A stretch of DNA of 64,000 nucleotides from Oribacterium parvum ACB1 (GCF_000238055.2 NZ_KE148312.1:10001-74000); one strand, 5' to 3'. Positions 31,804 to 40,534 are shown, numbered from the stretch's first letter. Notes: generated from the letters alone by a model not told the origin. Numbers and translations are program-made.

Positions 31804-31840
31804 CAGCGAGTATCGCTCGCAAAGCGTGCGGTATCTCGAG
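31804..31840 (-). repeat. CGAGATACCGCA stem-loop element, copy 2
   Basis: On the minus strand: CGAGATACCGCA, CG, CT, five bases, AG, C, GATACTCG. It has the same spacing as copies at 22648 and 55227, with changed loop bases. It lies downstream of the decayed nuclease genes and upstream of the glutaredoxin-like gene. Confidence 0.68.
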
Positions 31841-31935
31841 TACATTCTTTGTTTTACAATACGGGAAGTCGGGGCCTATTGCAACGAAAAAATGCTTTAT
31901 AGTTCTAAAATTTTTGTAATAACAGATAAGGGAAA

Positions 31936-31979
31936 GCTCTCCCTTCTCTACATTTTTATTTTCTTTTAGATCGGCGACT
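31936..31979 (-). pseudogene. remnant of a second Rpn-type nuclease gene
   Basis: 44 bases match 32230-32273 in the neighbouring nuclease gene at 41 positions. Both encode VADLKENKNxEKGE on the minus strand. The rest of the 31743-32026 gap has no open frame, so only a fragment of this copy survives. Confidence 0.65.
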
Positions 31980-32026
31980 ATTTACTACCGTTAAACTTGT
32001 TTTCGGTCGTTTTTTGTAGCATCCCC

Positions 32027-32874
32027 TTATGACAATTGAAACTCTTGGAGCAGAGCCTTTCTGTAGTCGGGGCTCTCGGAGGCTTTTTCAATGTCCGCAA
32101 TTCTTCCTTCTCTTACGAGTAAACCCATCAGCTTAGCCATCTTGCTTTCGCTTTCTTCCTTACCCTTTGCCATTCCCTCTTTCTCCCATTGTTTTTTTAA
32201 TCGATCGTAATATGTTGTCATGGCGTCACGCTCTCCCTTCTCTATATTTTTGTTTTCTTTTAGATCAGCGACTCTTTTGGCAAGAACCTTGGAATGCATC
32301 TTCTTCGGATCTTTGGTGTAGAAATCCTCTATCAGCTTTCCCAATTCATTCTCGCTGTCTTTACTTGTATTTAGGTAAATGATTTCCGCCTGATCCGGAA
32401 ACTTCTTGCCGGATTCCTGTATTATTCTGGAAATATGATAAATCTGTTTGTTCTCTTTTAAAACGTCCTTTGCACAGATAAATATAACATAGCTTTCGGG
32501 CAAATTTTCAAAAGTTTTCCTTTTTTTAAAATATGCATATCAATGAGTCCGGAATGATAGCGAGCACGCTTTGGACTCGCTCCATGCGAATCGTTTTGAA
32601 CCTCTATATTGTATACTGTGCCTTTTGTATCACTGCAAAGACAATCCAAAATAAGAGAGCGTCCCTGCAGATTTTTTAAATCACTTTGAATACTTTGCGT
32701 TTTAACCTTTAAGTCCGGTTTCTGTAAAATGGTTTGTAGAATAAATTCGGTACATTTCTTATCTTTTAAAACGATTCGCATGAAAATATCGTCCATAAGA
32801 ATCAGCTCGGACAAAAACTTCTGCTCCGGACTAAGATGCTCTTTGGATTTGGAAAACCCCTTAATACTAGGCAT
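32027..32874 (-). pseudogene. Rpn/PD-(D/E)XK nuclease family transposase, frameshifted
   Basis: Family of recombination-promoting nucleases (formerly PDDEXK transposases) that are often multicopy and decaying in Clostridia. The start at 32874 follows AAAGGAGG. The N-terminal half carries the nuclease core (LILDCLCSDTKGTVYNIEVQND, where D, E and Q stand at the usual places) and RARYHSGLIDMHILKK. The frame is then lost at an A7 run (32521-32527), and the second half NLPESYVIFICAKDV continues in the -1 frame to a Lys/Glu-rich tail. The codons TTA AAA AAA GGA allow -1 slippage (A AAA AAA), so a full-length product of about 282 residues is possible. Confidence 0.85.
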
Positions 32875-33158
32875 AGACTGCCTCCTTTCAGAAGAGAATG
32901 GAAATAGAATCAGATTGAAAAAATAGATTACAAAAATAAAAGCAGAGCATAGAAATAACATGAGTACAGAAATAGAATGAATATAGCAATAGATATGGTG
33001 TAAAAATAAAACGAAAAAATAGAAATAGATACAACGGAAATAAATAGAAAAAATAGAGGTAGAAAAAGACTTGATTATTCCGGCGCTTAAGAACCAAGCT
33101 TGCGTCTTTTTTCAGTATAGCAGGTGGCCGAAAAATTGCCTATACTCCATATTCGGAT
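32875..33158. other. AT-rich gap with degenerate repeats
   Basis: 284 bases without a gene. From about 32900 to 33070 it consists of loose copies of words such as AAATAGAAATAGA. The nuclease start signal lies at its left end. No promoter, RNA gene or attachment site was recognised. Confidence 0.5.
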
Positions 33159-34004
33159 ATGGTTTTAAGGCACGATAAGATTTGTTGTACAACAGATAAA
33201 TCACCATTCAAAAAAGAATTACTTGAAAGTATTTCCGACATTGAAAATAGCATCAAACTTTCCGATGAGAATATCACAAAGTCTCAAAATGAAATTAATG
33301 AATTAAATAGTAAAATCAAGATTTTCTATGAGAATAGAGAAAATTGGAATAAGAAAATGAATTTCATTAATGAGAAAGAAAGACTTTCAAAAATGAAGAT
33401 TGAAATTCCAGAGAAACCAGAAGAAATTTCTATTACAAGTTATTCCGCTGAGAAAGCAAATGTGATTGCAGAATTAAATAAGATTAAGAAATATAAAGAT
33501 ATGCAAAATAGATATAATGGATTCTGGAAAAACAAAAGAGAATATAATGTTCTTAACTTCATTGTAAAGTCCTTAGACATCAAAGGTCCAGTTGTTTCTG
33601 ATTTTATTAGAACCCTTGTTGAACCAATTGAGGATGTGTGTAATGAACGGGCAACCGTATTGAAAACGGGGATGAAAGTGAAATTGTTGGTAAAGGATGG
33701 ACTCACAATGTTATTCCAACTTGGAGAATTAAAACCATTTTTACCCTATACTTCTTTATCTGCTGGGGAAAAGATATTAGCCATTGTTCTTATGACGGAT
33801 CTCGTTAATCTGTTTTCTGGTTCTGGTTTCTTAATTATTGATGATACGGATCATTTAGATGAGGATAGTTTTGAGGTATTGTTGAAATTTGTTACGGATC
33901 AAGATATACAAGAACAGTATGATAACATCATCATTAGTTCCGTGAACCATTCCGACATCGTAAACAAAATAAAAAATTACGATGTAGATCATATTGAGAT
34001 GTAA
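33159..34004 (+). pseudogene. C-terminal half of an SMC/RecN-like ATPase, probably truncated
   Basis: 281 residues. The first 120 are a Lys/Glu/Asn-rich coiled coil. The C-terminal part has an ABC-type signature TSLSAGEKILAIVLM and a Walker B strand FLIIDDTDHLDED. No Walker A is present, so the N-terminal half found in SMC-like or phage-borne ATPases is missing. The sequence is much richer in A+T than the flanking genes, which suggests transfer from outside. No good ribosome binding site precedes the ATG. Probably a gene fragment; a terminator follows it. Confidence 0.65.
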
Positions 34005-34010
34005 AAAGAA

Positions 34011-34036
34011 AAGAGAGGGAATTCCTCTCTTTTTTT
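34011..34036. terminator. terminator between convergent genes
   Basis: AAGAGAGG and CCTCTCTT pair around AATT, followed by seven T on the plus strand and preceded by A-rich sequence that gives T's on the minus strand. It can serve both flanking genes. Confidence 0.8.
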
Positions 34037-34047
34037 GTGGATTATTT

Positions 34048-34971
34048 TTAATATGGATTCATGTCAGTACTAAACAAAACAACCCAATAAGACTTTCCGT
34101 TCCCATCAACATAATATCCAGAACCGAACGTTAAATAATCACCATGAAGCATTAATTTATTGTGTTGTTCACTTCCTTTCCAAGCAAGAAAAGCATCTTT
34201 TGGAGTTTTCGGTCCTTTTGTAATAATTTCGCCATTCACTCCATATTTCCCCATTAAAATTTCGCCATCTGGTCTAGCATGAGACATCCGTATACTTAAT
34301 TCTTCAGCCCTAATCTGTGCCATTTCGTTTAGATAGTCGTTTTCTTCCAAAGTGTTCAAACCTTGCCTATCTCTGTATTTGTTCACTCTTCTTAAAAGAT
34401 CTGCCCGATATTCATCTTGCTTTTCATTAAAATCTTCATTGCTTTGATTTTCTTCATAGCTTCTTGTTTCGGCAAGATTATTGTTTTGTGTTTCTGTGAA
34501 AGTATTGCTTACGGTGTTAACACTATTATTCGTATTATTCTTAGGAATCAAATCTGAGGGTTTAGTTTGAACAATGTTGCTTACTGTCCAAGCCCCATTT
34601 CCATTAACAGTATATCCGTCAGGGGTAATAGTGTTTTCATACATCCAACCATTTTCATCAAAACAGTAACATTCTGCAATGCCATCCTGATTGCCGTCAA
34701 TCCATTGCCAAGAGGACTTGAAATAATCCCCATTTCCAAAATCAAACCACCATGCATTTTTACTTTCTCCCTTTACCCAGTCTGCCTGTGCAGTACCGGA
34801 AAGAAGAAAGACGAAGCTCATGAAGGCACAGAGCAAGCTCGGTAAGAGACAGAGTGAGCCCGGAAAGGCACGGAGTGAGCCCAGTAAGACACGGAGTGAG
34901 TTTCCTAAGCTATGGATAAGACTCATCGGCGCACGGAAAAGCCTTGTTTTTTTCCTTATATTCTTTTTCAT
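34048..34971 (-). CDS. secreted CAP (SCP/PR1) domain protein
   Basis: 307 residues. A charged N-terminus and a long hydrophobic stretch end in LLSGTAQADW, a plausible signal-peptidase site. Next comes a segment rich in Trp, Gly and Asn (about 65-120) that resembles cell-wall-binding repeats. A Ser/Asn/Thr linker leads to the CAP domain (about 175-307) with RADLLRRVNKYRDRQGL, AEELSIRMSHARPDG and YWVVLFSTD. The ATG at 34971 follows AGGGAGGAATAGA; the longer frame to 35142 lacks this. Four 7-residue repeats lie within the signal region. CAP proteins in Firmicutes are often surface or spore-associated; the role here is unknown. Confidence 0.82.
   Translation of the reverse strand: MKKNIRKKTRLFRAPMSLIHSLGNSLRVLLGSLRAFPGSLCLLPSLLCAFMSFVFLLSGTAQADWVKGESKNAWWFDFGNGDYFKSSWQWIDGNQDGIAECYCFDENGWMYENTITPDGYTVNGNGAWTVSNIVQTKPSDLIPKNNTNNSVNTVSNTFTETQNNNLAETRSYEENQSNEDFNEKQDEYRADLLRRVNKYRDRQGLNTLEENDYLNEMAQIRAEELSIRMSHARPDGEILMGKYGVNGEIITKGPKTPKDAFLAWKGSEQHNKLMLHGDYLTFGSGYYVDGNGKSYWVVLFSTDMNPY
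34825..34908 (-). repeat. four tandem 21-base repeats inside the signal peptide coding region
   Basis: Units at 34825, 34846, 34867 and 34888 share GAGTGAGCCC- or GAGCAAGCTC-like cores. They encode successive 7-residue blocks of the pattern SLxxLxG in the hydrophobic N-terminal part of the CAP protein. Confidence 0.8.
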
Positions 34972-35254
34972 TCTATTCCTCCCTATTTCCGCATCGAAAA
35001 GGGAAGGGTAAGAGAAGAGCCTCCCCATGCCTTTCCTATCGGCGGGAGAGAGAAAAATATAAAGGGGGGAGGGGAATGACCTTTCTACAATATCGTTCGC
35101 TACTAAAAGTACGAAAGAAAGGGAGGAGATTTTATTCTGCAAGAGGATTTTTTAGGTATAATAAGAAGAAAGCTTTTTTGATAGAAATAAGTGGAAAAGA
35201 AAAAAGGAAAAAGCAAAGAGAGAAGAGCTAAAGCTAGAGAAGAAAAAAAGAGAC

Positions 35255-35340
35255 AGAAAAGAAAAGAGAAAGAAAAAAGAAGAAAGAAAAAAGAAGAAAG
35301 AAAAGAAGAGAGAAAAGAAGAGAGAAAAAAGAGAAAGGAG
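35255..35340 (+). repeat. 86-base pure purine tract before malY
   Basis: Only A and G occur for 86 bases on the plus strand, with internal tandem copies of AGAAAAGAAGAG. It ends in AAAGGAG, the malY ribosome binding site. The wider 34972-35346 gap is purine-rich from about 35190 and otherwise holds only the start signals of the flanking divergent genes. Confidence 0.9.
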
Positions 35341-35346
35341 CAAACG

Positions 35347-36552
35347 ATGCAATTCGACTTTACAAGTATTATAGATAGGCAGGGGAAGGACGCGACAGCA
35401 ATTGACGGAATCGGGAAGCTGCCGGCTGCACCCAAGGCACCGAAAGAGGGTTTTGATGCGATTCCGATGTGGGTTGCGGATATGAACTTTCCTACAGCAC
35501 CCTGCATTCAGAAAGCCATGGCGGACAGAATCATGCATCCCTGCTTCGGCTATTTTCAGCCGAGTAAAGCGTATTATAAGGGGATTATAGACTGGCAGAA
35601 AACGCAGAACGGGGCAGAGAGTTTACTTCCGGAAAACATTTCCTACGAAAATGGAGTTCTCGGGGGTCTTCTTTCCGCGCTAAGTATCTTCTGCTCTAAA
35701 GGGGATAAGGTCCTATTGCATTCTCCGACCTATGTCGGATTTACAAGAAGTCTTATCAATAACGGCTATACCATCGTTTCCAGTCCTTTGTATCGTGATG
35801 AAGAGGGGATTTGGAGGATAGACTTTGATGATATGGAAAGGAAGCTAAGGGAGGAAAAAATCCATGCTTCTATTTTCTGCTCTCCTCATAATCCCTCGGG
35901 GAGAGTGTGGGAAAGTTCCGAGCTTAAGAAAGCTATGGCACTTTATGAAAAGTATGATGTGCAGGTCATTTCCGATGAAATCTGGTCGGATATCATTATG
36001 CCGGGCTTTCATCATATCCCGACGCAGTCTGTGAGCGACTATGCTAAAATGCACACTATCGCTTTATATGCGCCGTCCAAGACCTTTAATCTGGCAGGTC
36101 TTGTCGGGGCATATCACATTTGCTACAACAAGACCTTGCAGGACAGAATGGAAAAGGAGACTTCCTTAAGCCACTATAATTCCATGAATGTGCTTTCCAT
36201 GCATGCTCTTATCGGCGCGTATTCCGAGGAAGGGAAGCTGTGGCTTAAGGAACTTCTTTCCGTTCTTTCCGAAAACAGGGACTTTGCCTGTGCTTTTATA
36301 GAGGAGAATCTCCCGGGGATTTCCGTAATGAAGTCGCAGGGAACCTATATGCTCTTCCTTGACTGCGGTAAATATTTGGAGAGTCATACGCTTTCCTTAG
36401 AGGAGCTGGAGAAGAGATGCTGGGAGGTTGGAGTCGCCGTGCAGGACGGAAAGATGTTCCACGGAATGACGCACCTCCGCATGAATCTCGCACTTCCGAA
36501 GAGTAGGGTGGAAGAGGCTTTCAGGAGACTAAAGGAATATGTATTTGTTTAA
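35347..36552 (+). CDS. MalY/PatB-type PLP-dependent aminotransferase or C-S lyase
   Basis: 401 residues of aminotransferase class I/II fold. The PLP lysine lies in APSKTFNLAGL, and family motifs include IPMWVADMNF near the start, HSPTYVGF, SPHNPSGRVW and SDEIWSDI. MalY/PatB members cleave cystathionine or similar thioethers to pyruvate, ammonia and a thiol. The open frame extends 52 codons upstream through the purine tract as a Lys/Arg/Glu run, but AAAGGAG seven bases before the ATG at 35347, and the start of similarity there, decide the start. Confidence 0.9.
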   Translation: MQFDFTSIIDRQGKDATAIDGIGKLPAAPKAPKEGFDAIPMWVADMNFPTAPCIQKAMADRIMHPCFGYFQPSKAYYKGIIDWQKTQNGAESLLPENISYENGVLGGLLSALSIFCSKGDKVLLHSPTYVGFTRSLINNGYTIVSSPLYRDEEGIWRIDFDDMERKLREEKIHASIFCSPHNPSGRVWESSELKKAMALYEKYDVQVISDEIWSDIIMPGFHHIPTQSVSDYAKMHTIALYAPSKTFNLAGLVGAYHICYNKTLQDRMEKETSLSHYNSMNVLSMHALIGAYSEEGKLWLKELLSVLSENRDFACAFIEENLPGISVMKSQGTYMLFLDCGKYLESHTLSLEELEKRCWEVGVAVQDGKMFHGMTHLRMNLALPKSRVEEAFRRLKEYVFV

Positions 36553-36640
36553 GGGGAGATTTTCTAAGCCGGTCATCTCTTGCAGGAAGAGCTTCCAATC
36601 TGCCTGCTCCTTTAAAAAAACGAAATAAAAGAAAAAAGAA

Positions 36641-36684
36641 TTGACATAGAATCAATATATGATAATATATTCATGTATTGATTC
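36641..36684 (+). promoter_or_regulatory. promoter with palindromic operator of the metal efflux operon
   Basis: -35 TTGACA (36641-36646), 16 bases, -10 TAATAT (36663-36668). A 9-bp inverted repeat GAATCAATA/TATTGATTC (36649-36657 and 36676-36684), with inner ATGA/TCAT, covers the -10 region. This layout is typical for ArsR/SmtB repressors, and the next gene encodes one, so autoregulation by zinc or a similar metal is likely. Confidence 0.72.
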
Positions 36685-36827
36685 TGTTTGTTGTTTATAA
36701 GCCGAGCAGAGGAAGCCTTAGATACCTTGCTCTTAGCGGATATAGCTCGTTAAGAGTGCAGGATTTCATTTTTAACAAGTGCATGTAGAACTTCGGTAGG
36801 TAAAATCCAAAAGGAAAGGAGGGATAG

Positions 36828-37127
36828 GTGGAAACAAAGCTTAAAAAAATAAAGGATACGCTCTATGACCTCTCCGAACTGTTCAAGGTATTTGGAGATT
36901 CCACCCGGATTAAGATTTTGTATGACCTCTTTTCGGGCGAGAAAAATGTCACGGAAATCTGCCAAGATCTGGAAATGAACCAATCAGCAGTCTCTCATCA
37001 ACTAAAGATACTCCGTACGACAAAGCTTGTGCAGGGAAGAAGAGAGGGGAAAAGCATTGTTTATGCTCTTGCGGATGATCATGTCAAAACAATCATCGCT
37101 ATGGGGATAGAACACATAGAGGAATAA
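36828..37127 (+). CDS. ArsR/SmtB family metal-sensing repressor
   Basis: 99-residue winged-helix repressor with DSTRIKILYDLF and the recognition helix NQSAVSHQLKILR. The C-terminal helix carries Asp, His, His and Glu spaced 2, 11 and 3 apart (DDHVKTIIAMGIEHIEE), exactly the alpha-5 metal site of SmtB/CzrA, which points to zinc or cobalt sensing and not arsenic. The start is GTG behind AAAGGAGGGATAG. It heads the operon with the HMA protein and the P-type ATPase. Confidence 0.92.
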   Translation: METKLKKIKDTLYDLSELFKVFGDSTRIKILYDLFSGEKNVTEICQDLEMNQSAVSHQLKILRTTKLVQGRREGKSIVYALADDHVKTIIAMGIEHIEE

Positions 37128-37167
37128 GTTTCGAAACTTTTGTCGAAGAAATAAGGAGGGGATAAAA

Positions 37168-37386
37168 ATGAAAAAGAAATATGATTGTGAAATCGATTGT
37201 GCAAACTGCGCTGCAGAGGTACAGGATGCAATCAGTAAGATTAACGGAGTGCAGTCTGCAAAGGTCAATTTTATGATGCAGAAGTTTACTTTGGAAGCAG
37301 AAGATGAACGCTTTGACGAAATCTTGAAAGAGGCAATCCGTATCGGAAAAACCATCGAGCCGGATTTTAAGGTAATGGGAGTATAA
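37168..37386 (+). CDS. stand-alone heavy-metal-associated (HMA) domain protein
   Basis: 72 residues with one ferredoxin-like HMA fold and the metal loop DCANCAAE (two Cys). It probably hands metal to the ATPase encoded downstream, which lacks its own N-terminal HMA domain. The ribosome binding site AAGGAGGGG is strong. Confidence 0.9.
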   Translation: MKKKYDCEIDCANCAAEVQDAISKINGVQSAKVNFMMQKFTLEAEDERFDEILKEAIRIGKTIEPDFKVMGV

Positions 37387-37444
37387 AAAAAGGACTCTCT
37401 GCTTGATAAATAAGAAGCTTTTTTAGCAGATAGAATGAGGAAAA

Positions 37445-37515
37445 GAGGCCGGACAAAAATCCGGAAAAAAATCAGACATGGAGCCGGATAAAAATGCAGA
37501 CAAAAAGCCGATGAG
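37445..37515 (+). repeat. two degenerate 36-base repeats before the P-type ATPase gene
   Basis: GAGGCCGGACAAAAAT at 37445 and GAGCCGGATAAAAAT at 37481, each followed by CAGAC-containing sequence. They fill the gap between the HMA gene and zntA. Confidence 0.5.
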
Positions 37516-37559
37516 ATAAAGGGGTTGTTTTGGAGTAGAAAGAATTAAGGGGAGAGAAG

Positions 37560-39509
37560 ATGTCGGAGAAGTTAAAAAAAGAAAGAAATCGAGTTGCGGT
37601 ATCAGTGGCGTTTTTTTTACTTTTGATACTGGTGGAAAAAGTGAAGCTGATTCCCATTTTCAATGAGCATCCGCTTTTCTTTCTGCCACTCTATCTTATT
37701 CCCTATTTTATCAGTGGATATGATGTGGTTCGAGAGTGCTTTCTTGGGATTAAAAACCGCCGCCCTTTTGACGAAGCTCTGCTTATGACCGTTGCCACCG
37801 TCGGTGCTTTTTTTGCAGGTGAGTTTGCGGAAGCTGTTGCGGTAATGGTGTTTTACCAGGTCGGAGAACTCTTCCAAAGCTATGCAGTCGGGCGGAGTCG
37901 TGCTTCCATTAAAGAGCTGATGGACATTGTTCCGGAGTATGCGAATGTAGAACGGGAAGATGGAAGCATAGAAACGGTTGACCCGGATGAGGTGAAAATC
38001 GGAGATATTCTTCTCATTAAAGCGGGAGAAAAGGTACCCGTGGACGGGATTGTGCGGAGTGGAGAAAGTATGGTGAATACGGCAGCCCTTACAGGGGAGT
38101 CCGTACCGCGATCCGTTTTTCCGGGAGATACTATTATTTCCGGTTGTATTAACGGAGAAGGTCTTCTTCGTGTAGAGGCCACAAAGTGCTTTGAGGACTC
38201 TACCGTATCGAAGATTCTTGAGCTTGTCGAAGAGGCTTCGGAAAAGAAGTCCAAGACGGAGAACTTTATTACCCGATTTGCTCGGATTTATACCCCGATT
38301 GTCGTGTTTGCCGCTCTGGCGCTTGCTATTATTCCGAATCTCGGATTGCTGTTTGGTGTGGTAATCGGTGTTTTTCCACCGGTGGTTTGGAAGATGCACC
38401 CGCCAATCACTTGGCTTTATCGAGCCTGTACCTTCCTTGTTGTATCTTGTCCCTGCGCCTTGGTTATCTCTGTTCCGCTTTCCTTCTTTGGCGGAATCGG
38501 TGCAGCATCCCGGGAGGGAATTCTTGTTAAGGGATCGAACTATTTAGAGCTTGTTTCCAAGCTGTCTATTCTGGTAACGGATAAGACGGGAACACTGACC
38601 AAGGGAAACTTTGTGGTAAAAAGCTTATGTCCGGAGGAAGGGATTTCCGAGGATGTGCTTCTGAATACGGCAGCAATCGTGGAGAACGGATCCACGCATC
38701 CGATTGCACAATCCATTTTACAGGCATACAAGGAGAGGTGGTTTGGTGATCAGGAGCTGCTTACACCGGAAGAAATTGTAAATCGAAGCGGTAAGGGGCT
38801 CATTGCAAGAGTGCAGTCCAGCAGAGTTCTTGTTGGAAATGAAAAGCTTATGGAGGAATTCGGCATTGCCTATCAGACGGGAGAGCAAAACTGTGCTACA
38901 GTATGCCATGTTGCGGTAGATTCCTCTTATCTGGGAAAAATTTATATTGCGGATGAAATAAAAGAAAACAGCCATGAAGCCATTATGAAAATGAAGGAGG
39001 AAGGCGTTAAGGAAATCGTAATGCTCACAGGAGACAGTCGCCCTGTGGCGGAAGAAGTAGGTGAAATTCTGGGAGTGGATAGGGTTTACAGTGAACTTCT
39101 TCCGGCGAATAAGGTAGAAAAGGTAGAGGAACTGCTTAGGGGATTGAAAAAGGATGGAAAACAAAGCAGTTATCTTGCTTTTGTGGGAGACGGCATCAAT
39201 GATGCGCCGGTACTTTCCCGTTCGGACGTAGGGATTGCCATGGGCGGTATGGGATCGGATGCCGCTATAGAAGCGGCGGATATTGTCATTATGGATGATG
39301 ATTTGCTTAAGATTCCAAGAGTGATTTCCATAGGAAGAAGAACGGTGAGAATTGCTACACAGAATATAGCTTTTGCTCTTGGTGTAAAAATCCTTGTTTT
39401 ACTGCTTAGTGCTTTCGGCTTTGCCAATATGTGGGCGGCTGTTTTTGCCGATGTGGGAGTGACCGTGATTTGTATTGTAAATGCAATGCGTTTACTGAAG
39501 CGCTCGTAG
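37560..39509 (+). CDS. P1B-type ATPase, zinc/cadmium/lead exporting (ZntA/CadA type)
   Basis: 649 residues. The core is complete: TGES (178-181) in the actuator domain, the ion-binding CPC (297-299), the phosphorylated Asp341 in DKTGTL, the THP motif near 380 and GDGINDAP. CPC with the ArsR-type zinc sensor upstream fits Zn/Cd/Pb export and not copper. There is no N-terminal metal-binding domain; the separate 72-residue HMA protein probably replaces it. The ATG follows AAGGGGAGAGAAG. Confidence 0.93.
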   Translation: MSEKLKKERNRVAVSVAFFLLLILVEKVKLIPIFNEHPLFFLPLYLIPYFISGYDVVRECFLGIKNRRPFDEALLMTVATVGAFFAGEFAEAVAVMVFYQVGELFQSYAVGRSRASIKELMDIVPEYANVEREDGSIETVDPDEVKIGDILLIKAGEKVPVDGIVRSGESMVNTAALTGESVPRSVFPGDTIISGCINGEGLLRVEATKCFEDSTVSKILELVEEASEKKSKTENFITRFARIYTPIVVFAALALAIIPNLGLLFGVVIGVFPPVVWKMHPPITWLYRACTFLVVSCPCALVISVPLSFFGGIGAASREGILVKGSNYLELVSKLSILVTDKTGTLTKGNFVVKSLCPEEGISEDVLLNTAAIVENGSTHPIAQSILQAYKERWFGDQELLTPEEIVNRSGKGLIARVQSSRVLVGNEKLMEEFGIAYQTGEQNCATVCHVAVDSSYLGKIYIADEIKENSHEAIMKMKEEGVKEIVMLTGDSRPVAEEVGEILGVDRVYSELLPANKVEKVEELLRGLKKDGKQSSYLAFVGDGINDAPVLSRSDVGIAMGGMGSDAAIEAADIVIMDDDLLKIPRVISIGRRTVRIATQNIAFALGVKILVLLLSAFGFANMWAAVFADVGVTVICIVNAMRLLKRS

Positions 39510-39598
39510 AAGCGGAGAGAAAAAGCGATGCGCCCTAATCCAAGGAAAAAATAGCAACACGTTTTGTTCTATAAGCCTTCTATAAGCCCAATAATAGA

Positions 39599-39638
39599 AA
39601 AAAACCCGGTTAGTGGAAAGTCCACAAGCCGGGTTTTT
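39599..39638. terminator. bidirectional terminator between zntA-like gene and lysR
   Basis: AAAACCCGG/CCGGGTTTTT with an inner GTGGA/TCCAC stem; A-run on the left and T-run on the right. Confidence 0.88.
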
Positions 39639-39649
39639 CTTTCATTCTT

Positions 39650-40534
39650 TTATAACATTGATGCATCGCTTAAGCTGATAAATTTCTTCATCTCTTCCGT
39701 CATCCACTTGTCCTTGTGATAGAAAAGTTGCCGATACATGGTAAGCTGAAAATCTTTCACTTCCAGCTTGCGCAAAGAGCCCTCTTCAATGGCTTTTTGT
39801 ACGGCATAGTAAGGAAGGAAGGAAATTGCCTTATTTTCCTTAATCAGTTCAATAATCACTTCCGTATTTCTGGTTTCAAAAAATGGACGAATGGTAAGGT
39901 GCTGTGATGCCAACTCCTGTTCAAGTGCAAAACGATAGTTGGAATCCTTCTCTGTTAAGAAGAAGGGCAGATTCAAAAGCTCCGGAAGAAGGTATTCGCT
40001 CTTCTCCGGCAAATCGGCATCTTTTGCGGCAACGAAAATAACGGACTCCGGTTCTTCCAGCGTCTTTTCCCAGTTTTGCCCGTAAACTTTCTGATCAATG
40101 TAATATGCTAGGTCAATCTGGTTGTGATCCAACATCTCATTCAATTCCTTTGGTGTGCCGGATTTAATCTCTAACGAGATGGAGGGATAATGACGATAGA
40201 AATAAGTTATAACCTCAGGTAGCTTAAAGTTTAAAAGAGACTCTAAGGTACCGATGCGCAACTTATGATCACGTACCACCGTGGTGCCTAAAATGGTATG
40301 TACATCATCTACCTTCCTTAATATTTCATTGGCATAGAGAAGGAACTTCTTTCCGGGTGGGGTTAACTCCACGTGTCTTCCTACTCGATCAAAAAAGCGA
40401 GTATTAAATTCCAGCTCCAATTGACGAATCTGGATGGTGACAGCGGCTTGGGTATAACCCAGAGCTTCTGCTGCCTTGGAGAAGCTTTGCAACTCAACGA
40501 TTTTTATAAAAGAATGCAGCTGTCTAATTTCCAT
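39650..40534 (-). CDS. LysR family transcriptional regulator
   Basis: 294 residues. N-terminal winged helix (1-60) with MEIRQLHSFIKIVELQSFSKAAEALGYTQAAVTIQIRQLE, then the effector-binding domain. The start at 40534 is chosen because GGAGGT lies 8 bases upstream; the frame open to 40630 lacks such a site. Target and effector unknown. It is divergent to the uracil/xanthine permease gene, which may be its target (inference). Confidence 0.9.
   Translation of the reverse strand: MEIRQLHSFIKIVELQSFSKAAEALGYTQAAVTIQIRQLELEFNTRFFDRVGRHVELTPPGKKFLLYANEILRKVDDVHTILGTTVVRDHKLRIGTLESLLNFKLPEVITYFYRHYPSISLEIKSGTPKELNEMLDHNQIDLAYYIDQKVYGQNWEKTLEEPESVIFVAAKDADLPEKSEYLLPELLNLPFFLTEKDSNYRFALEQELASQHLTIRPFFETRNTEVIIELIKENKAISFLPYYAVQKAIEEGSLRKLEVKDFQLTMYRQLFYHKDKWMTEEMKKFISLSDASML

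Noticed and set aside
32900-33070. CRISPR-like repetition in the AT-rich gap
   Set aside because: The words AAATAGAAATAGA are irregular in spacing and sequence, with no constant repeat and unique spacer pattern, and no cas genes are near.
35191-35346. Extended basic N-terminus for the MalY/PatB protein
   Set aside because: The 52-codon extension is translation of a purine tract; a proper ribosome binding site and family similarity begin at 35347.
37617-38399. 260-codon open frame antisense to the P-type ATPase
   Set aside because: Lies entirely inside a clear gene on the other strand, has no similarity to a known protein and no ribosome binding site.
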